Shown piece after piece: positions 26,556 through 35,518 of a stretch of DNA of 64,000 nt (positions are counted from its first letter, which is position 1; every line of letters begins with the position of its first letter). The stretch comes from Chitinophaga eiseniae (GTDB taxonomy: Bacteria > Bacteroidota > Bacteroidia > Chitinophagales > Chitinophagaceae). The notes beneath the pieces are model-generated. The model searched no databases and was not told the origin of the DNA. It saw only the letters and a list, made by a program, of their open reading frames with translations. The DNA lies in contig NZ_FUWZ01000003.1 of the NCBI RefSeq assembly GCF_900167135.1, forward strand, positions 248,001 to 312,000. The letters run 5' to 3'. The translations under genes and the position numbers were made by a program.

Positions 26556-27767
26556 ATGGAAGTCCTCAAAAATTACCGTGGTATATTCTGGCTGTTAGGC
26601 GGCATTATGGCTGGTTCCATCGCCGGGCTGCTATTGGGTCCCCGTGTAGGGATCATCAAACCTATTGGCGATATTTTCCTGAATCTCTTGTTCACGGCTG
26701 TGATACCATTGGTATTTTTTGCCATTGCCTCCGCTATTGCGCATATCGACGCGTCGCACCGGCTGGGCAGGGTATTGGGCGTAATGTCGCTCATATTTCT
26801 GAGTACGCTGCTGATCGCCGCTTTCCTCACCATTGTGGCAGTATGGATATTTCCTATTCATCAGAAAGTGGTACTGGCGCCGATTGCTGAACCCGGCAGT
26901 ACCGGTACTTTTGGGGACCAGCTTACCCGGCTGCTGACCGTCAGTGAGTTTTACGAATTGCTTTCCCGTAAGAACATGCTGCCGTTTATTATTTTTTCCG
27001 TGTTGATTGGTATGGCCGCTATGCGGGCGGGTGAGCGGGGCGCCTCTTTCCGGCGTTTCCTGCATTCAGGCAACGAGGTAATGAAAGACCTGCTGACATT
27101 ACTCATGAAGGCCGCGCCACTGGGACTGGGCGCCTATTTTGCCTACCAGGTGGGCACTGTAGGGCCTCAGCTGTTTGGCACCTATGCTCATTCATTGGGT
27201 ATCTATTATGGTTTCGGCACTATTTATTTCCTGGTCGGCTTCAGCTTCTATGCTTTTGTGGCCGGCGGTTTCAAAGGAATCAGGACCTTCTGGAAAAACA
27301 ATATCATTCCTACCCTCACCGCGGTGGGCACCGGCAGCAGTATTGCCACGATCCCGGCCAACCTTGAAGCGGTACACAAGATGGGCGTACCTGCGTCTGT
27401 GGGCAATGTGGTAGTGCCGTTGGGCGCCACGCTGCATAAAGATGGTTCCAGTATCAGTTCCATCATCAAGATGGCAGTGGTTTTCGCAATGTTCGGCAAG
27501 GGGTTCGACAGTGTCAATGTGATCGTCATGGCACTGGGCATTACCGTCATCGTCAGCATTGTGGAGGGCGGTATTCCCAATGGCGGATATATCGGTGAAT
27601 TACTGGTGATGTCGGTATATGGCTTTCCGCCGGAGGCGCTCCCGCCGCTGATGGTCATCGGCACGCTGGTAGACCCGCTGGCCACCATCTTAAACGCGAC
27701 GGGAGACAACGTAGCTGCTATGCTGGTAACCCGGTTTCTGCCAAAGCGGCCTGCGGTAAGTGTTTAA
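26556..27767 (+). CDS. Dicarboxylate/amino acid:cation symporter (DAACS)
   Basis: 403 residues, about eight membrane helices plus two re-entrant hairpins, as in GltPh and DctA. The first hairpin is in GTGSSIATIPANLEAVHKMGVP. At the cation-binding site, where most members have NMDGT, this protein has HKDGS (294-298). In the last helix the usual arginine-containing RTxVNVTGD appears as ATILNATGD. It is therefore a divergent member, and substrate and coupling ion may differ from the characterised ones. Its last 50 bases overlap, tail to tail, the end of the trans-sulfuration gene on the other strand. Confidence 0.85.
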   Translation: MEVLKNYRGIFWLLGGIMAGSIAGLLLGPRVGIIKPIGDIFLNLLFTAVIPLVFFAIASAIAHIDASHRLGRVLGVMSLIFLSTLLIAAFLTIVAVWIFPIHQKVVLAPIAEPGSTGTFGDQLTRLLTVSEFYELLSRKNMLPFIIFSVLIGMAAMRAGERGASFRRFLHSGNEVMKDLLTLLMKAAPLGLGAYFAYQVGTVGPQLFGTYAHSLGIYYGFGTIYFLVGFSFYAFVAGGFKGIRTFWKNNIIPTLTAVGTGSSIATIPANLEAVHKMGVPASVGNVVVPLGATLHKDGSSISSIIKMAVVFAMFGKGFDSVNVIVMALGITVIVSIVEGGIPNGGYIGELLVMSVYGFPPEALPPLMVIGTLVDPLATILNATGDNVAAMLVTRFLPKRPAVSV

Positions 27768-28896
27768 AGGCCTGCTCCAGATCGGCGAGCAGGTCGTTCG
27801 CTTCTTCAAGACCCACCGATAAACGTATCAGGCTGTCGCTCACACCGGCAGCTTTTCTTTTTTCCGCCGGAATAGATTTATGGGTCATGGTAGCGGGATG
27901 ACTGAGGAGACTTTTGATACCGCCCAGGCTTTCCGCGAGTTTAAAGTAACGGGTATGGGTAACGAAAGCCGTGGCGGCTTCGGCGTTGTCTTCTTTCAGG
28001 GTAAAAGAAATGATACCGCCAAAACCTTTGCTTTGCTGTTTGGCCAATGCATGGCCGGGGTGGGACGGCAGGCCGGGATAAAACACTTTGTCGACCGCCG
28101 GATGCTGTTCCAGGTATTCCGCCAGGACCTGTGCCGTAGCCACATGCTGACGGATGCGCAGGTGCAGGGTTTCGATGCCGCGTATCAGCAGAAAGCTGTC
28201 GAATGGCGACAGGATGGCGCCACAGGCGTTCTGGTAAAATTTAATTTCCTCTCCCAGTTGCGGTGTTTTGGAAACCACCACACCGGCAATCAGGTCACTG
28301 TGGCCACCGAGATATTTCGTAGCGCTGTGGATCACCAGGTCTGCCCCCAGGGCCAACGGTTGCTGCAGTACGGGTGAAGCGAAGGTATTATCCACACAAA
28401 GCAGACAGTTGCTCGCTTTGGCGATGCGGCTGATGGCCGCAATATCCGAGATCTTCAGCGTAGGGTTGGTGGGTGTTTCCAGCCATATCAGGCGGGTATT
28501 GGGCGTAATCGCCTGGAACACCGCCTGCGTATCGGAGGTGTCCACATAGTGTACTTTAATACCGAATTTCTCATATACTTTATGAAAGAGGCGGAAAGCG
28601 CCGCCATAGATGTCGTCTACGGCTACAATTTCATCCCCGGCTTTCAGCAGTTTGATGACTGCGTCTATGGCCGCCAGCCCACTGGCAAACGCAGAAGCAG
28701 CCGCTCCGCCTTCAAGGCCGGCAATGATTTTTTCTGCTGTTTCCCGGGTGGGGTTGTTGGACCTGGCATAATCGTATCCTTTGTTAACGCCGGGAGCATC
28801 CTGTACAAAAGTGGATGTCTGGTAGATGGGAACAGCGATAGCGCCTGTTTGCGGATCTACGGGAATAGAATGGATCAGTGATGTGATGGTGCTCAT
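27718..28896 (-). CDS. Cystathionine gamma-synthase/lyase-type enzyme
   Basis: 392 residues, Cys/Met metabolism PLP enzyme. The PLP lysine lies in SATKYLGGHSDLIAGVV (about 198-214). YDYARSNNPTRE (40-51) and VDNTFASPVLQQPL are family landmarks. Sequence alone does not separate cystathionine gamma-synthase, gamma-lyase or a sulfhydrylase. A complete SAM-I riboswitch precedes it, which argues for a role in making methionine or homocysteine (MetB/MetZ-type). The 3' end overlaps the convergent transporter gene by 50 bases. The leader from promoter to ATG is about 300 bases. Confidence 0.9.
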   Translation of the reverse strand: MSTITSLIHSIPVDPQTGAIAVPIYQTSTFVQDAPGVNKGYDYARSNNPTRETAEKIIAGLEGGAAASAFASGLAAIDAVIKLLKAGDEIVAVDDIYGGAFRLFHKVYEKFGIKVHYVDTSDTQAVFQAITPNTRLIWLETPTNPTLKISDIAAISRIAKASNCLLCVDNTFASPVLQQPLALGADLVIHSATKYLGGHSDLIAGVVVSKTPQLGEEIKFYQNACGAILSPFDSFLLIRGIETLHLRIRQHVATAQVLAEYLEQHPAVDKVFYPGLPSHPGHALAKQQSKGFGGIISFTLKEDNAEAATAFVTHTRYFKLAESLGGIKSLLSHPATMTHKSIPAEKRKAAGVSDSLIRLSVGLEEANDLLADLEQAFKHLPQAALAETGLPA

Positions 28897-28984
28897 CTTT
28901 ACTTGTTTTTTAATTTGATGAAAAATGAATAAACAAGTTCTTATGCAGCGCCCACCAAGAAATTTGGGTATCTGGTTATTGAAT

Positions 28985-29029
28985 TATTTAAAATAAAAAT
29001 GCAGCGAGATGGATCATCTTCGCTGCATT
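28985..29029 (-). terminator. Intrinsic terminator, riboswitch expression platform
   Basis: On the minus strand, AATGCAGCGA and TCGCTGCATT form a 10-base perfect stem (28998-29007 with 29020-29029), followed by a T-rich run. It lies about 45 bases after the SAM-I aptamer and about 90 before the start codon, the place expected for a SAM-triggered terminator. Confidence 0.8.
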
Positions 29030-29073
29030 CCAATAATAAAATATCTAAATAAAATAATAATCAAATGTAGATA

Positions 29074-29180
29074 CTTATCTTTCCCGGCTTCGCCGGGATG
29101 GATGCAGCACCTTTCATCAGTGCCATGATGAAGGTTGCTAAGGTATCGTCGGGCCATTTCCCTCCTCCTTTCTTGATAAG
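29074..29180 (-). ncRNA. SAM-I (S-box) riboswitch
   Basis: Read on the minus strand from 29180, the element opens with the P1 strand CTTATC and closes with GATAAG (29079-29074). Between them stand the hallmark S-box segments: GGAGGGAAATGGCCCGACGA, then CCTTAGCAACC, then AAGGTGCTGCATCC, then GGAAAGATAAG. These match the SAM-I consensus at the SAM-binding core. It sits 12 or so bases after a consensus promoter and is followed by an intrinsic terminator, so high SAM should stop transcription of the downstream trans-sulfuration gene. The remainder of the 357-base gap (28897-29253) is leader. Confidence 0.95.
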
Positions 29181-29198
29181 CGATTGAAAGAACTGCTG

Positions 29199-29229
29199 CA
29201 AAGATAGGACACAAATTCAAACTGCCAAA
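29199..29229 (-). promoter_or_regulatory. Consensus Bacteroidota promoter for the SAM riboswitch
   Basis: Minus strand TTTG (29229-29226), 19-base spacer, TATCTTTG (29206-29199). Both elements and the spacing match the TTTG/TAnnTTTG consensus exactly. Transcription should begin near 29192-29196, just before the riboswitch P1 stem. It is the cleanest promoter in the window. Confidence 0.8.
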
Positions 29230-29253
29230 TTTATTTCCTACAATTTTTGTAGA

Positions 29254-30174
29254 CTATTGCTGTTCCAGGGTGAGCTTCACTCCTTCTTCATAGGAAGTGG
29301 GTTTCATATTAAAGTGTTTTTCGAATTTGGAAGAATCGAAAATATAGGGGTAGTTGTTTTGATACAACATCTCTCCCAGTTCCCGGATGGTGGTGTCGAA
29401 CAAACCGGAAACGCCGATCAGGAAGCCGTTCAGCTTCATATACTTCGGCTTCACGCCCATCTGTGCTGCAATGAGCGCCATATACCCTTTCCCGTCGGGA
29501 GCCGGATTGCTGGTGGGCAGGTGCCATACCTGGTTGAAAGAGGATTCATCCTGCGAGAGCAGGTAAAGTCCTCTGCCGGCGTCGGGGGTAAACGTATAGC
29601 TGTGGGTGACATTATCTTTCCCGAGCCACATGGCGGAACTGTTTTTCCGGAATTTATCGATGATCAGCAGGTTGAGGAAGCCGGTCTTATCGGCGCCGGG
29701 GCCATAGAAATCAGCCGCCCTTGCGATGGTGGCGGTAAGGCGGCCGGCTTTTACCTCGTCCATCAGCTGGGTAGCAATGGCGGCACGGATCTTTCCTTTT
29801 TTGCTGACGGGGTGATAGGACTCAGACTCTTTCATCGGTCCGTTGACTAACCCGTAGGGGTATACGTTATCGAAGAAGATCAGTTTAGCGCCTTCCGCTT
29901 TGCAGGCTTCGATGACGTTGGTCATAATGCGGGGCCACAGGGCGCCCCATACTTTATGGTCATATTTCAGTCCGGCAGTAAGGAAGACCACTGTGGCGCC
30001 GGCCACGGCGCGGCGTGTTTGGGCAGCGTCCGTGATATCGGCGGCCACCAGGTCGGTGATACCGGCAACAGCCTGTGGAGAGCGGCTCACCAGGCGTACC
30101 TGTTTTCCGTTTTTCACCAGTTCTTTTGCCAGTTCATTAGCGATGACGCCACCGGCGCCGAGGATAGTGTACAT
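29254..30174 (-). CDS. NAD(P)-binding SDR/epimerase-like protein
   Basis: 306 residues, extended short-chain dehydrogenase type. The N-terminal Rossmann motif is ILGAGGVIANELAKEL (4-19), followed by VRLVSRSP that ends the second strand. DNVYPYGLVNGPMKES and the Tyr/Lys region around ESYHPVSKKGKIRAAIA give a YxxxKxK-like site. Many annotated relatives are NAD-dependent epimerases or NmrA-like reductases of unknown substrate. It is co-directional with the YdcF-like gene 61 bases upstream. Confidence 0.8.
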   Translation of the reverse strand: MYTILGAGGVIANELAKELVKNGKQVRLVSRSPQAVAGITDLVAADITDAAQTRRAVAGATVVFLTAGLKYDHKVWGALWPRIMTNVIEACKAEGAKLIFFDNVYPYGLVNGPMKESESYHPVSKKGKIRAAIATQLMDEVKAGRLTATIARAADFYGPGADKTGFLNLLIIDKFRKNSSAMWLGKDNVTHSYTFTPDAGRGLYLLSQDESSFNQVWHLPTSNPAPDGKGYMALIAAQMGVKPKYMKLNGFLIGVSGLFDTTIRELGEMLYQNNYPYIFDSSKFEKHFNMKPTSYEEGVKLTLEQQ

Positions 30175-30235
30175 GTTATATGTTTTATGAACAAAAAGGA
30201 AGACGATTCATCATGCTGCACATTGTATGCCGCGA

Positions 30236-31465
30236 TCAGGGATCGAGCGGGTCCATGGAATTAGCCTGCAGTGATTTCAGGTCGGGCACAAAAGAGAGAT
30301 AATACAGGTCAGCCTGCTGAATCTCCGCTGCCGGTTGATAGTTCAGTTCCTCTTCACAGCGTTTGCTGAACACCGGGCTGCTGACATAATAGAGTTGCAG
30401 TGCATCCGATACGCATAACATCCGCTTCTGCAGGGGCATGCCGCTTTTCCAGGCAATGCGGACAGCATTGCGCACATTGGTGGTGGTATGCCGGGCATGG
30501 GGCTCCACGATGATAGCGTCTGCCGGAACTTTCAGTTCATTGACCATATATTTCTTCATCTCCACGGCTTCCGCATAAGGTGTCCCGAACGGATGCACAT
30601 GTCCGCCGGAAACGATGATAAAAGGCGCGCTTCCTTTGTGGTACATCTCCGCCCCGATGCGGCAGCGGTTTTTGCCGGCGTCGCTGATAGGGTCGTTGTT
30701 ACCCGGGCCGGCGCCGGGTATGAGCAATGCGGAGTAGGTGTATTTGTCCCAGCTGACCGATTTCACCTTCGCATAGGCGCCGGCGTTAGTCTCTTCCAGT
30801 GGCATGTACCGGGCGCACTCATCGTGTTTGTTAAGTACCAGCAGTCCGGTGGCCACTTCCAGCGACGGTTGAAAAAACAGCGAGGCACGTGTTTTTTTAC
30901 GGACCACGGTGCGCAACAGCTGCGTCAGTGAGTCTTTGTAAGCCGGACTTTCCACGTAGAAAGCAGCCGAATCTATTTTAGGGTATCGTAGTCCTTTATT
31001 GGTCGTATAGGCATTGAGGATATAGTTCACGCCATGGGCGGCATCCTGCCAGGCCTTCGTCAGCAGCGTACTGTCGGGGTCGGCGGCATATAGCTGGAAA
31101 AAGCCGGAGCGGCGCATATGTTGCAGGAGGAGGCCCATTTCCCGGGGGTGCTGTTGCAGCATTTGTGTCCAGTGGGTGCTGAGCCGGGCGATGGTAGCAT
31201 CATCAAACCGGAGGCTTTCCGGCGTGCGGGACGACTGCAGTTTCTTGCGGAAGATGTTGTTCCATTGTTGCTGGGTAGCGTCTTTCGCCAGGAGGCCGTT
31301 GACTTCCGGCAGTTGCTCCAGCAGGGTAAACAGGTAAAAATTCCTGTTGACGATAATGTTTTTTGCATTCAGCAGGCGGTAGCCGGGATCTGGTGCGGGG
31401 AACTGAGCGGAAGCAGTCAGTATGCCGGAGCATATCAGCGCTGTAATCCAGAGATAGTACTTCAT
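30236..31465 (-). CDS. YdcF/ElyC (DUF218) family exported protein
   Basis: 409 residues. A signal peptide spans about 1-20 (MKYYLWITALICSGILTASA). The first half is helical. The DUF218 domain begins near 245: SALLIPGAGPGNNDPISDAGKNRCRIGAEMY, then FIIVSGGHVHPFGTPYAEAVEM, then EPHARHTTTNVRNAVRIAWKSG. SanA/YdcF relatives have a Rossmann-like fold and are linked to envelope integrity. The N-terminal helical half is an addition to the usual short DUF218 proteins. Confidence 0.82.
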   Translation of the reverse strand: MKYYLWITALICSGILTASAQFPAPDPGYRLLNAKNIIVNRNFYLFTLLEQLPEVNGLLAKDATQQQWNNIFRKKLQSSRTPESLRFDDATIARLSTHWTQMLQQHPREMGLLLQHMRRSGFFQLYAADPDSTLLTKAWQDAAHGVNYILNAYTTNKGLRYPKIDSAAFYVESPAYKDSLTQLLRTVVRKKTRASLFFQPSLEVATGLLVLNKHDECARYMPLEETNAGAYAKVKSVSWDKYTYSALLIPGAGPGNNDPISDAGKNRCRIGAEMYHKGSAPFIIVSGGHVHPFGTPYAEAVEMKKYMVNELKVPADAIIVEPHARHTTTNVRNAVRIAWKSGMPLQKRMLCVSDALQLYYVSSPVFSKRCEEELNYQPAAEIQQADLYYLSFVPDLKSLQANSMDPLDP

Positions 31466-31723
31466 ATCGTCCTCGAAAGTGTTGTTGATTAGAATAGAAC
31501 GGCAATGTACAAATTACCTTTAAATAACATTTACTTGAATATAGAATTTAAAAAATGAATAATATATACATTCTCCTAATGCATATATCAATTATTTAAA
31601 AACACATACCCATCAACATATTCGTTATAAGTGGCTATTACCAGCAATACGGAAAATGAGTTAATTTCACGGTGCCGGGGAGCGACATTGACTCTTTCGT
31701 GCCAACTACCAATCCATGCAATA

Positions 31724-33850
31724 ATGTACAACGCCCACGAAAGAAAAAGTTTTTTCCGGTTCGCAGTCGTCATCCTGATGGTAATCATATTGGTTACTTT
31801 CTTTATGATTATTTTTCTGCGTAAGCGGGCGGCCGATCAGCTGAGTGCGGGCGTGAGGGACCTTGTGGCCACCAAAACTGACGCCGGGCATATTGATCAG
31901 GCCGTGCAATTGTTATACGCGGCCGACAACGACTTCCGTTTTTACACCCTTACCTACGATCCGGCTTATCTCCACTCTTACGTAGCCTCCCTTGAAGCAG
32001 TGAGCTCTCATATCGATACCGCCATCGGCGCTGCCTCCAAACAGAAACAGGTACAGGAGCTGTTGTCCGACAAGGAAGAGAAGACACAGATGTTTCTCCA
32101 TACCCGGCTATACGTGGACTCCCTGCTACAACTGTCACAGCAATGGGATACCGCCGCCACACCGGTCGTGATACAGGAACTGAAAAAGATAAAACTGCCC
32201 CAGCGGGAGCAGATAGATACCATTATCACCTCCTCGTCATCCACCGTAAAACCTAAAAAGAAACTCCTGGGCCGTATTAAGGACGCCATATCCAACAAGG
32301 CGGCGGTGCAGACCAACCAGGAAATAAAGGTCATCAAAAGGGATGCCGGCGGCGACAGCCAGGGCACTGTGATCTCTTCGGCAGACCTGAAGCGGATGCA
32401 GCAGCGCTATCAGCAGTTCATGCGGCAGGCGGCACAGAGTCATGCCAACTTAAACCGCAAAGAATATGCGCTGGTCATGGCCAATCAGCGGTTGTTCAAT
32501 GCCCTTCAGCAGGTGCTGGCCAACCTGCGGAAAAACATGGTCGCAGAAACGGACAAGAAACGGTCCCTGTTGAGCCGGAACATCGGCAACTCGCTGTACA
32601 CCATGGACAGGCACACCTATTGGGAAATCCCCTTATTGTTATTATTGACGGGCATCATCATTTACGGTATCATCCGGTTATACAGATACGACCTCGCCCT
32701 GCTTCGTTCCAAGCAGCAGGCCGAGAAATTCGCGCGGCAGAAAAGTGAGTTTGCCTCCACCATGAGCCATGAAATACGGACGCCGATACACTCGCTGCTG
32801 GGTTACACCAACCAGCTGGAACGGGAACAGCCCGGGGAAACGTCCGCCGCCATCCGCAATTCTGCAGAGATGCTGCTGTCAGTGGTGAATAACGTACTGG
32901 ACTACACGCAGATGGAGAGTGGCAAACCTTCACTGAAGCAGGAGAAGTTTTCACCCCGTACCGCTATCGAAGAAGTCTGCAGAAGTTTACAGGTACAGGC
33001 CAATATCAAATCGCTCCGGTTACAGCCGTGTATTTACTTTCCCACCACGCAAATGGTATATGGAGATGTGTTCCGGCTGAAACAGGTGCTGATCAACCTG
33101 ATCGCCAACGCCATCAAATACACCAGCAAGGGGGAAGTTACCGTTACGGCCTATCTGCGTGACGGGGAGCTGTTACAGGTGTCTGTCAAAGATACCGGCA
33201 GCGGTATCCCGGCAGACGTTCTCCCTACCCTGTTCGACGCGTTCACACAGGGCAGCAACGGTATCGCCAAAGGCAGCGGCCTTGGGCTGTATATCGCCAA
33301 AAAAATCATCGACCTCCATGATGGGAAAATAGAAGTGAAGAGTACTCCCGGAAAAGGCACTACGTTCTATTTTGAAATAAGGTATCCCGCTGTTGTACAA
33401 ACACCCGGTACCATTAAAATTACCATGCCCGTGAACAACAATACCGAATCCCCTGACACCCCATCCACGCCTTCGCACATCAGACTGCTGGTAGTGGAAG
33501 ACAGTGTGCTGAACCAAAAACTGCTGGCCCTGCTGCTGGACAGGCTTGGGATCTCACATGTCATCACCGGTTCTGCCGAAGAGGCGCTGACGATCTACTC
33601 ACGCGAATCTTTCGATATGGTCCTGACAGACATCGATCTTCCCGGTATGGACGGTATCGCGCTGACGCAACAGATACGACAGCTGCCGGACAAGAAGAAG
33701 GCCGGCGTTACTATCATCGCCATCACCGGTAATATACTGGACGATGATGTGGCCAGCTACATGAACAGTGGTCTGAATGACTACATCATGAAGCCTTACC
33801 GCGAAGAGGACATCCTCGAGAAAATCAGTGCGCACGGCCTGCTGGTATAA
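31724..33850 (+). CDS. Hybrid sensor histidine kinase/response regulator
   Basis: 708 residues from the ATG at 31724, chosen because it places the first membrane helix (about 12-30, FAVVILMVIILVTFFMIIF) right after a short basic N-terminus. A periplasmic helical sensor region follows (about 31-298), then a second helix (about 301-322), a HisKA domain with H349 in FASTMSHEIRTP, an HATPase domain with GSGLGLYIAKKI, and a C-terminal receiver domain with the acceptor D636 in TDIDLPGMDG. There is no DNA-binding output, so the signal must pass onward. No cognate regulator lies nearby. The stimulus is unknown. Confidence 0.92.
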   Translation: MYNAHERKSFFRFAVVILMVIILVTFFMIIFLRKRAADQLSAGVRDLVATKTDAGHIDQAVQLLYAADNDFRFYTLTYDPAYLHSYVASLEAVSSHIDTAIGAASKQKQVQELLSDKEEKTQMFLHTRLYVDSLLQLSQQWDTAATPVVIQELKKIKLPQREQIDTIITSSSSTVKPKKKLLGRIKDAISNKAAVQTNQEIKVIKRDAGGDSQGTVISSADLKRMQQRYQQFMRQAAQSHANLNRKEYALVMANQRLFNALQQVLANLRKNMVAETDKKRSLLSRNIGNSLYTMDRHTYWEIPLLLLLTGIIIYGIIRLYRYDLALLRSKQQAEKFARQKSEFASTMSHEIRTPIHSLLGYTNQLEREQPGETSAAIRNSAEMLLSVVNNVLDYTQMESGKPSLKQEKFSPRTAIEEVCRSLQVQANIKSLRLQPCIYFPTTQMVYGDVFRLKQVLINLIANAIKYTSKGEVTVTAYLRDGELLQVSVKDTGSGIPADVLPTLFDAFTQGSNGIAKGSGLGLYIAKKIIDLHDGKIEVKSTPGKGTTFYFEIRYPAVVQTPGTIKITMPVNNNTESPDTPSTPSHIRLLVVEDSVLNQKLLALLLDRLGISHVITGSAEEALTIYSRESFDMVLTDIDLPGMDGIALTQQIRQLPDKKKAGVTIIAITGNILDDDVASYMNSGLNDYIMKPYREEDILEKISAHGLLV

Positions 33851-33889
33851 ACTTCAGGATATTCGCGGTTTCTGTTATATCTTGAGCGA

Positions 33890-34576
33890 ATGACATTTGC
33901 AGACCAGATTATCGATTTTAATAAAAATCTTGTATTCAGCGGCCGTCTGCCCGACGGTATCCGCATTATGAACCCGTTCCGTGAAAACCCGGAGATCAAC
34001 GGGATCATGGAGCAGTTTTATAAGAAGTATTACGACGATCATTCGCGCCGCCGGATGATCCTGGGCATTAATCCCGGCCGCCTGGGTTCTGGCGCTACCG
34101 GCGTGCCCTTTACTGACACCAAGCGTATGGCCGAAAAATGCGGCATCAGCATACAGGGATTTAAAAGCCATGAGCCCTCGTCGGTCTTTGTCTACGACGT
34201 GATAGACGCCTATGGCGGCGTAAAAAAGTTCTACCATCAGTTCTACATCAGCTCCATATGCCCGCTCGGTTTCACCCAACTGCAACCCGGCGGCAAAGAG
34301 GTCAACTACAACTATTACGACAGCCCCGCGCTGACGAAAGCAGTCACCCCTTTCATCATAGAAAGCCTCCGCACCCAGCTTACCTGGAACATCGACACCG
34401 CTGTGTGTTATGTGATGGGCACCGGTAAAAACGCCGCTTTCTTCGAAGCCCTGAACAAAAAAGAACAGTTCTTCGAAAAGATAGTCCCGCTGGAGCACCC
34501 CAGGTTTGTGATGCAGTATAAGAGCAAGACAAAAGAGGCGTATGTAGATAAGTATCTTACCGCCTTTGAACTGTAA
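33890..34576 (+). CDS. Uracil-DNA-glycosylase-fold protein (SMUG2/DUF4918)
   Basis: 228 residues. The key motif MILGINPGRLGSGATGVPFTDTKRM (about 56-80) is the motif-1 region of SMUG-type uracil-DNA glycosylases, with N62 and P63. EHPRFVMQYKSKTK near 203-217 is the C-terminal H-containing motif. It probably removes damaged or deaminated bases from DNA. The gene follows the kinase by 40 bases but is not obviously related to it. TATCTTGA just before the ATG resembles a promoter box but misses the consensus. Confidence 0.85.
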   Translation: MTFADQIIDFNKNLVFSGRLPDGIRIMNPFRENPEINGIMEQFYKKYYDDHSRRRMILGINPGRLGSGATGVPFTDTKRMAEKCGISIQGFKSHEPSSVFVYDVIDAYGGVKKFYHQFYISSICPLGFTQLQPGGKEVNYNYYDSPALTKAVTPFIIESLRTQLTWNIDTAVCYVMGTGKNAAFFEALNKKEQFFEKIVPLEHPRFVMQYKSKTKEAYVDKYLTAFEL

Positions 34577-34584
34577 CTATATCA

Positions 34585-34914
34585 TCACAGTTTTTCCAGA
34601 CGGCAGTCCCATATTCTTTTGGGAAGAGGCTTCAACTGCCCCGTTTCTTGTTCAGCATTATTTTCCGGTAAAACGCCGGTAATCTTGTAGAGGCTTCCCT
34701 CCTCCCGCTGGATGCGGTCTCCCGGCTGCGGACAGCCGTCGTCTTTAAACTGTACAGTGGCCATAATGCCGAAAGAGGTATAACTGTTTATTTTCAGGAT
34801 GCTGGCTGGCCGCACCGGGGTCAGCATACGGCTTCTTTTGCGGGTATTGCTTTTGTACTGGATGTACAGCAACCATAGGGACAAGGCGACAATGCCTATG
34901 AATAGCAGGTTCAC
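34585..34914 (-). CDS. Small membrane-anchored protein
   Basis: 109 residues. One N-terminal membrane helix (about 2-20, NLLFIGIVALSLWLLYIQY), then a basic stretch (KSNTRKRSR), then a small beta-rich soluble domain facing the cytoplasm, judged by the positive charges after the helix. Not recognised as a named family. Convergent with the glycosylase gene, eight bases apart. Confidence 0.6.
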   Translation of the reverse strand: MNLLFIGIVALSLWLLYIQYKSNTRKRSRMLTPVRPASILKINSYTSFGIMATVQFKDDGCPQPGDRIQREEGSLYKITGVLPENNAEQETGQLKPLPKRIWDCRLEKL

Positions 34915-35029
34915 GGCTACGTTAGGTTTAGATGTTTAGGTAAATCAGAGAAATGGCTGCCGTTGGCATCAGACAGCTATACAATTTAATCTTTTTACCT
35001 GACAAAAAAACAAGCGGCAGGGACAAACG

Positions 35030-35064
35030 GCAAATAAAAAAGCCCACTGCGAAAAGCAGCAGGC
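35030..35064 (-). terminator. Rho-independent terminator
   Basis: On the minus strand GCCTGCTGC pairs with GCAGTGGGC (nine pairs including two G-T, five-base loop) and is followed by TTTTTTATT. It ends transcription of the coiled-coil gene whose stop is at 35108. The remaining bases between 34915 and 35107 contain nothing else evident. Confidence 0.75.
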
Positions 35065-35107
35065 CCGATTGATTCTATGTAACAATGTGGACAACGCTAA
35101 CAGCTTG

Positions 35108-35518
35108 TTAACCGCGCCTTACCGGTGCTAACGGCGGCGTGCGGAAAGGTACCCATTCCGCAATTTTCCCGATGTCTTCCCGGATGATACCCAATACACT
35201 GTCCAGCGCCTCAAAACGAAGATCCACCACACTAAAGCGCATGTCTACTTTGGCCTCCAGCGAACTCACCTTCTTCTCCAGTGAATTCATACGGAGCTCC
35301 ATTGTTCCCATGCGGTTTTCCAGTGAGCACATATGGTTCTCCAGTGAGCACATACGCACCTCCAGTGAACCCATATGGTTCTCCAGTGAGCCTATGCGCA
35401 CCTCCAGTGAGCACATATGGTTCTCCAGTGAGCCGATCCGCGTTTCCATTGCATTGAACCTGCGATCGAATTTTTCATCCAGGACATCCAGTTTGGTTAA
35501 AATCAGCTGTAATTCCAT
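35108..35518 (-). CDS. Heptad-repeat coiled-coil protein
   Basis: 136 residues from the ATG at 35518. From about residue 28 to 118 the sequence falls into uninterrupted seven-residue units such as IGSLENH, MCSLEVR, MGSLEVR and MNSLEKK, with Ile/Met/Val at position a and Leu or a similar residue at d. That is a continuous parallel coiled coil of about 13 heptads. At DNA level the core is a 21-bp tandem repeat. No signal or membrane segment. The C-terminus ends EWVPFRTPPLAPVRRG. The function is unknown; it should form dimers or trimers. The gene has its own terminator. Confidence 0.75.
   Translation of the reverse strand: MELQLILTKLDVLDEKFDRRFNAMETRIGSLENHMCSLEVRIGSLENHMGSLEVRMCSLENHMCSLENRMGTMELRMNSLEKKVSSLEAKVDMRFSVVDLRFEALDSVLGIIREDIGKIAEWVPFRTPPLAPVRRG

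Noticed and set aside
29014..29220. 68-codon minus-strand frame upstream of the trans-sulfuration gene
   Set aside because: It coincides with the SAM-I riboswitch aptamer and terminator, so it is structured RNA and not a gene.
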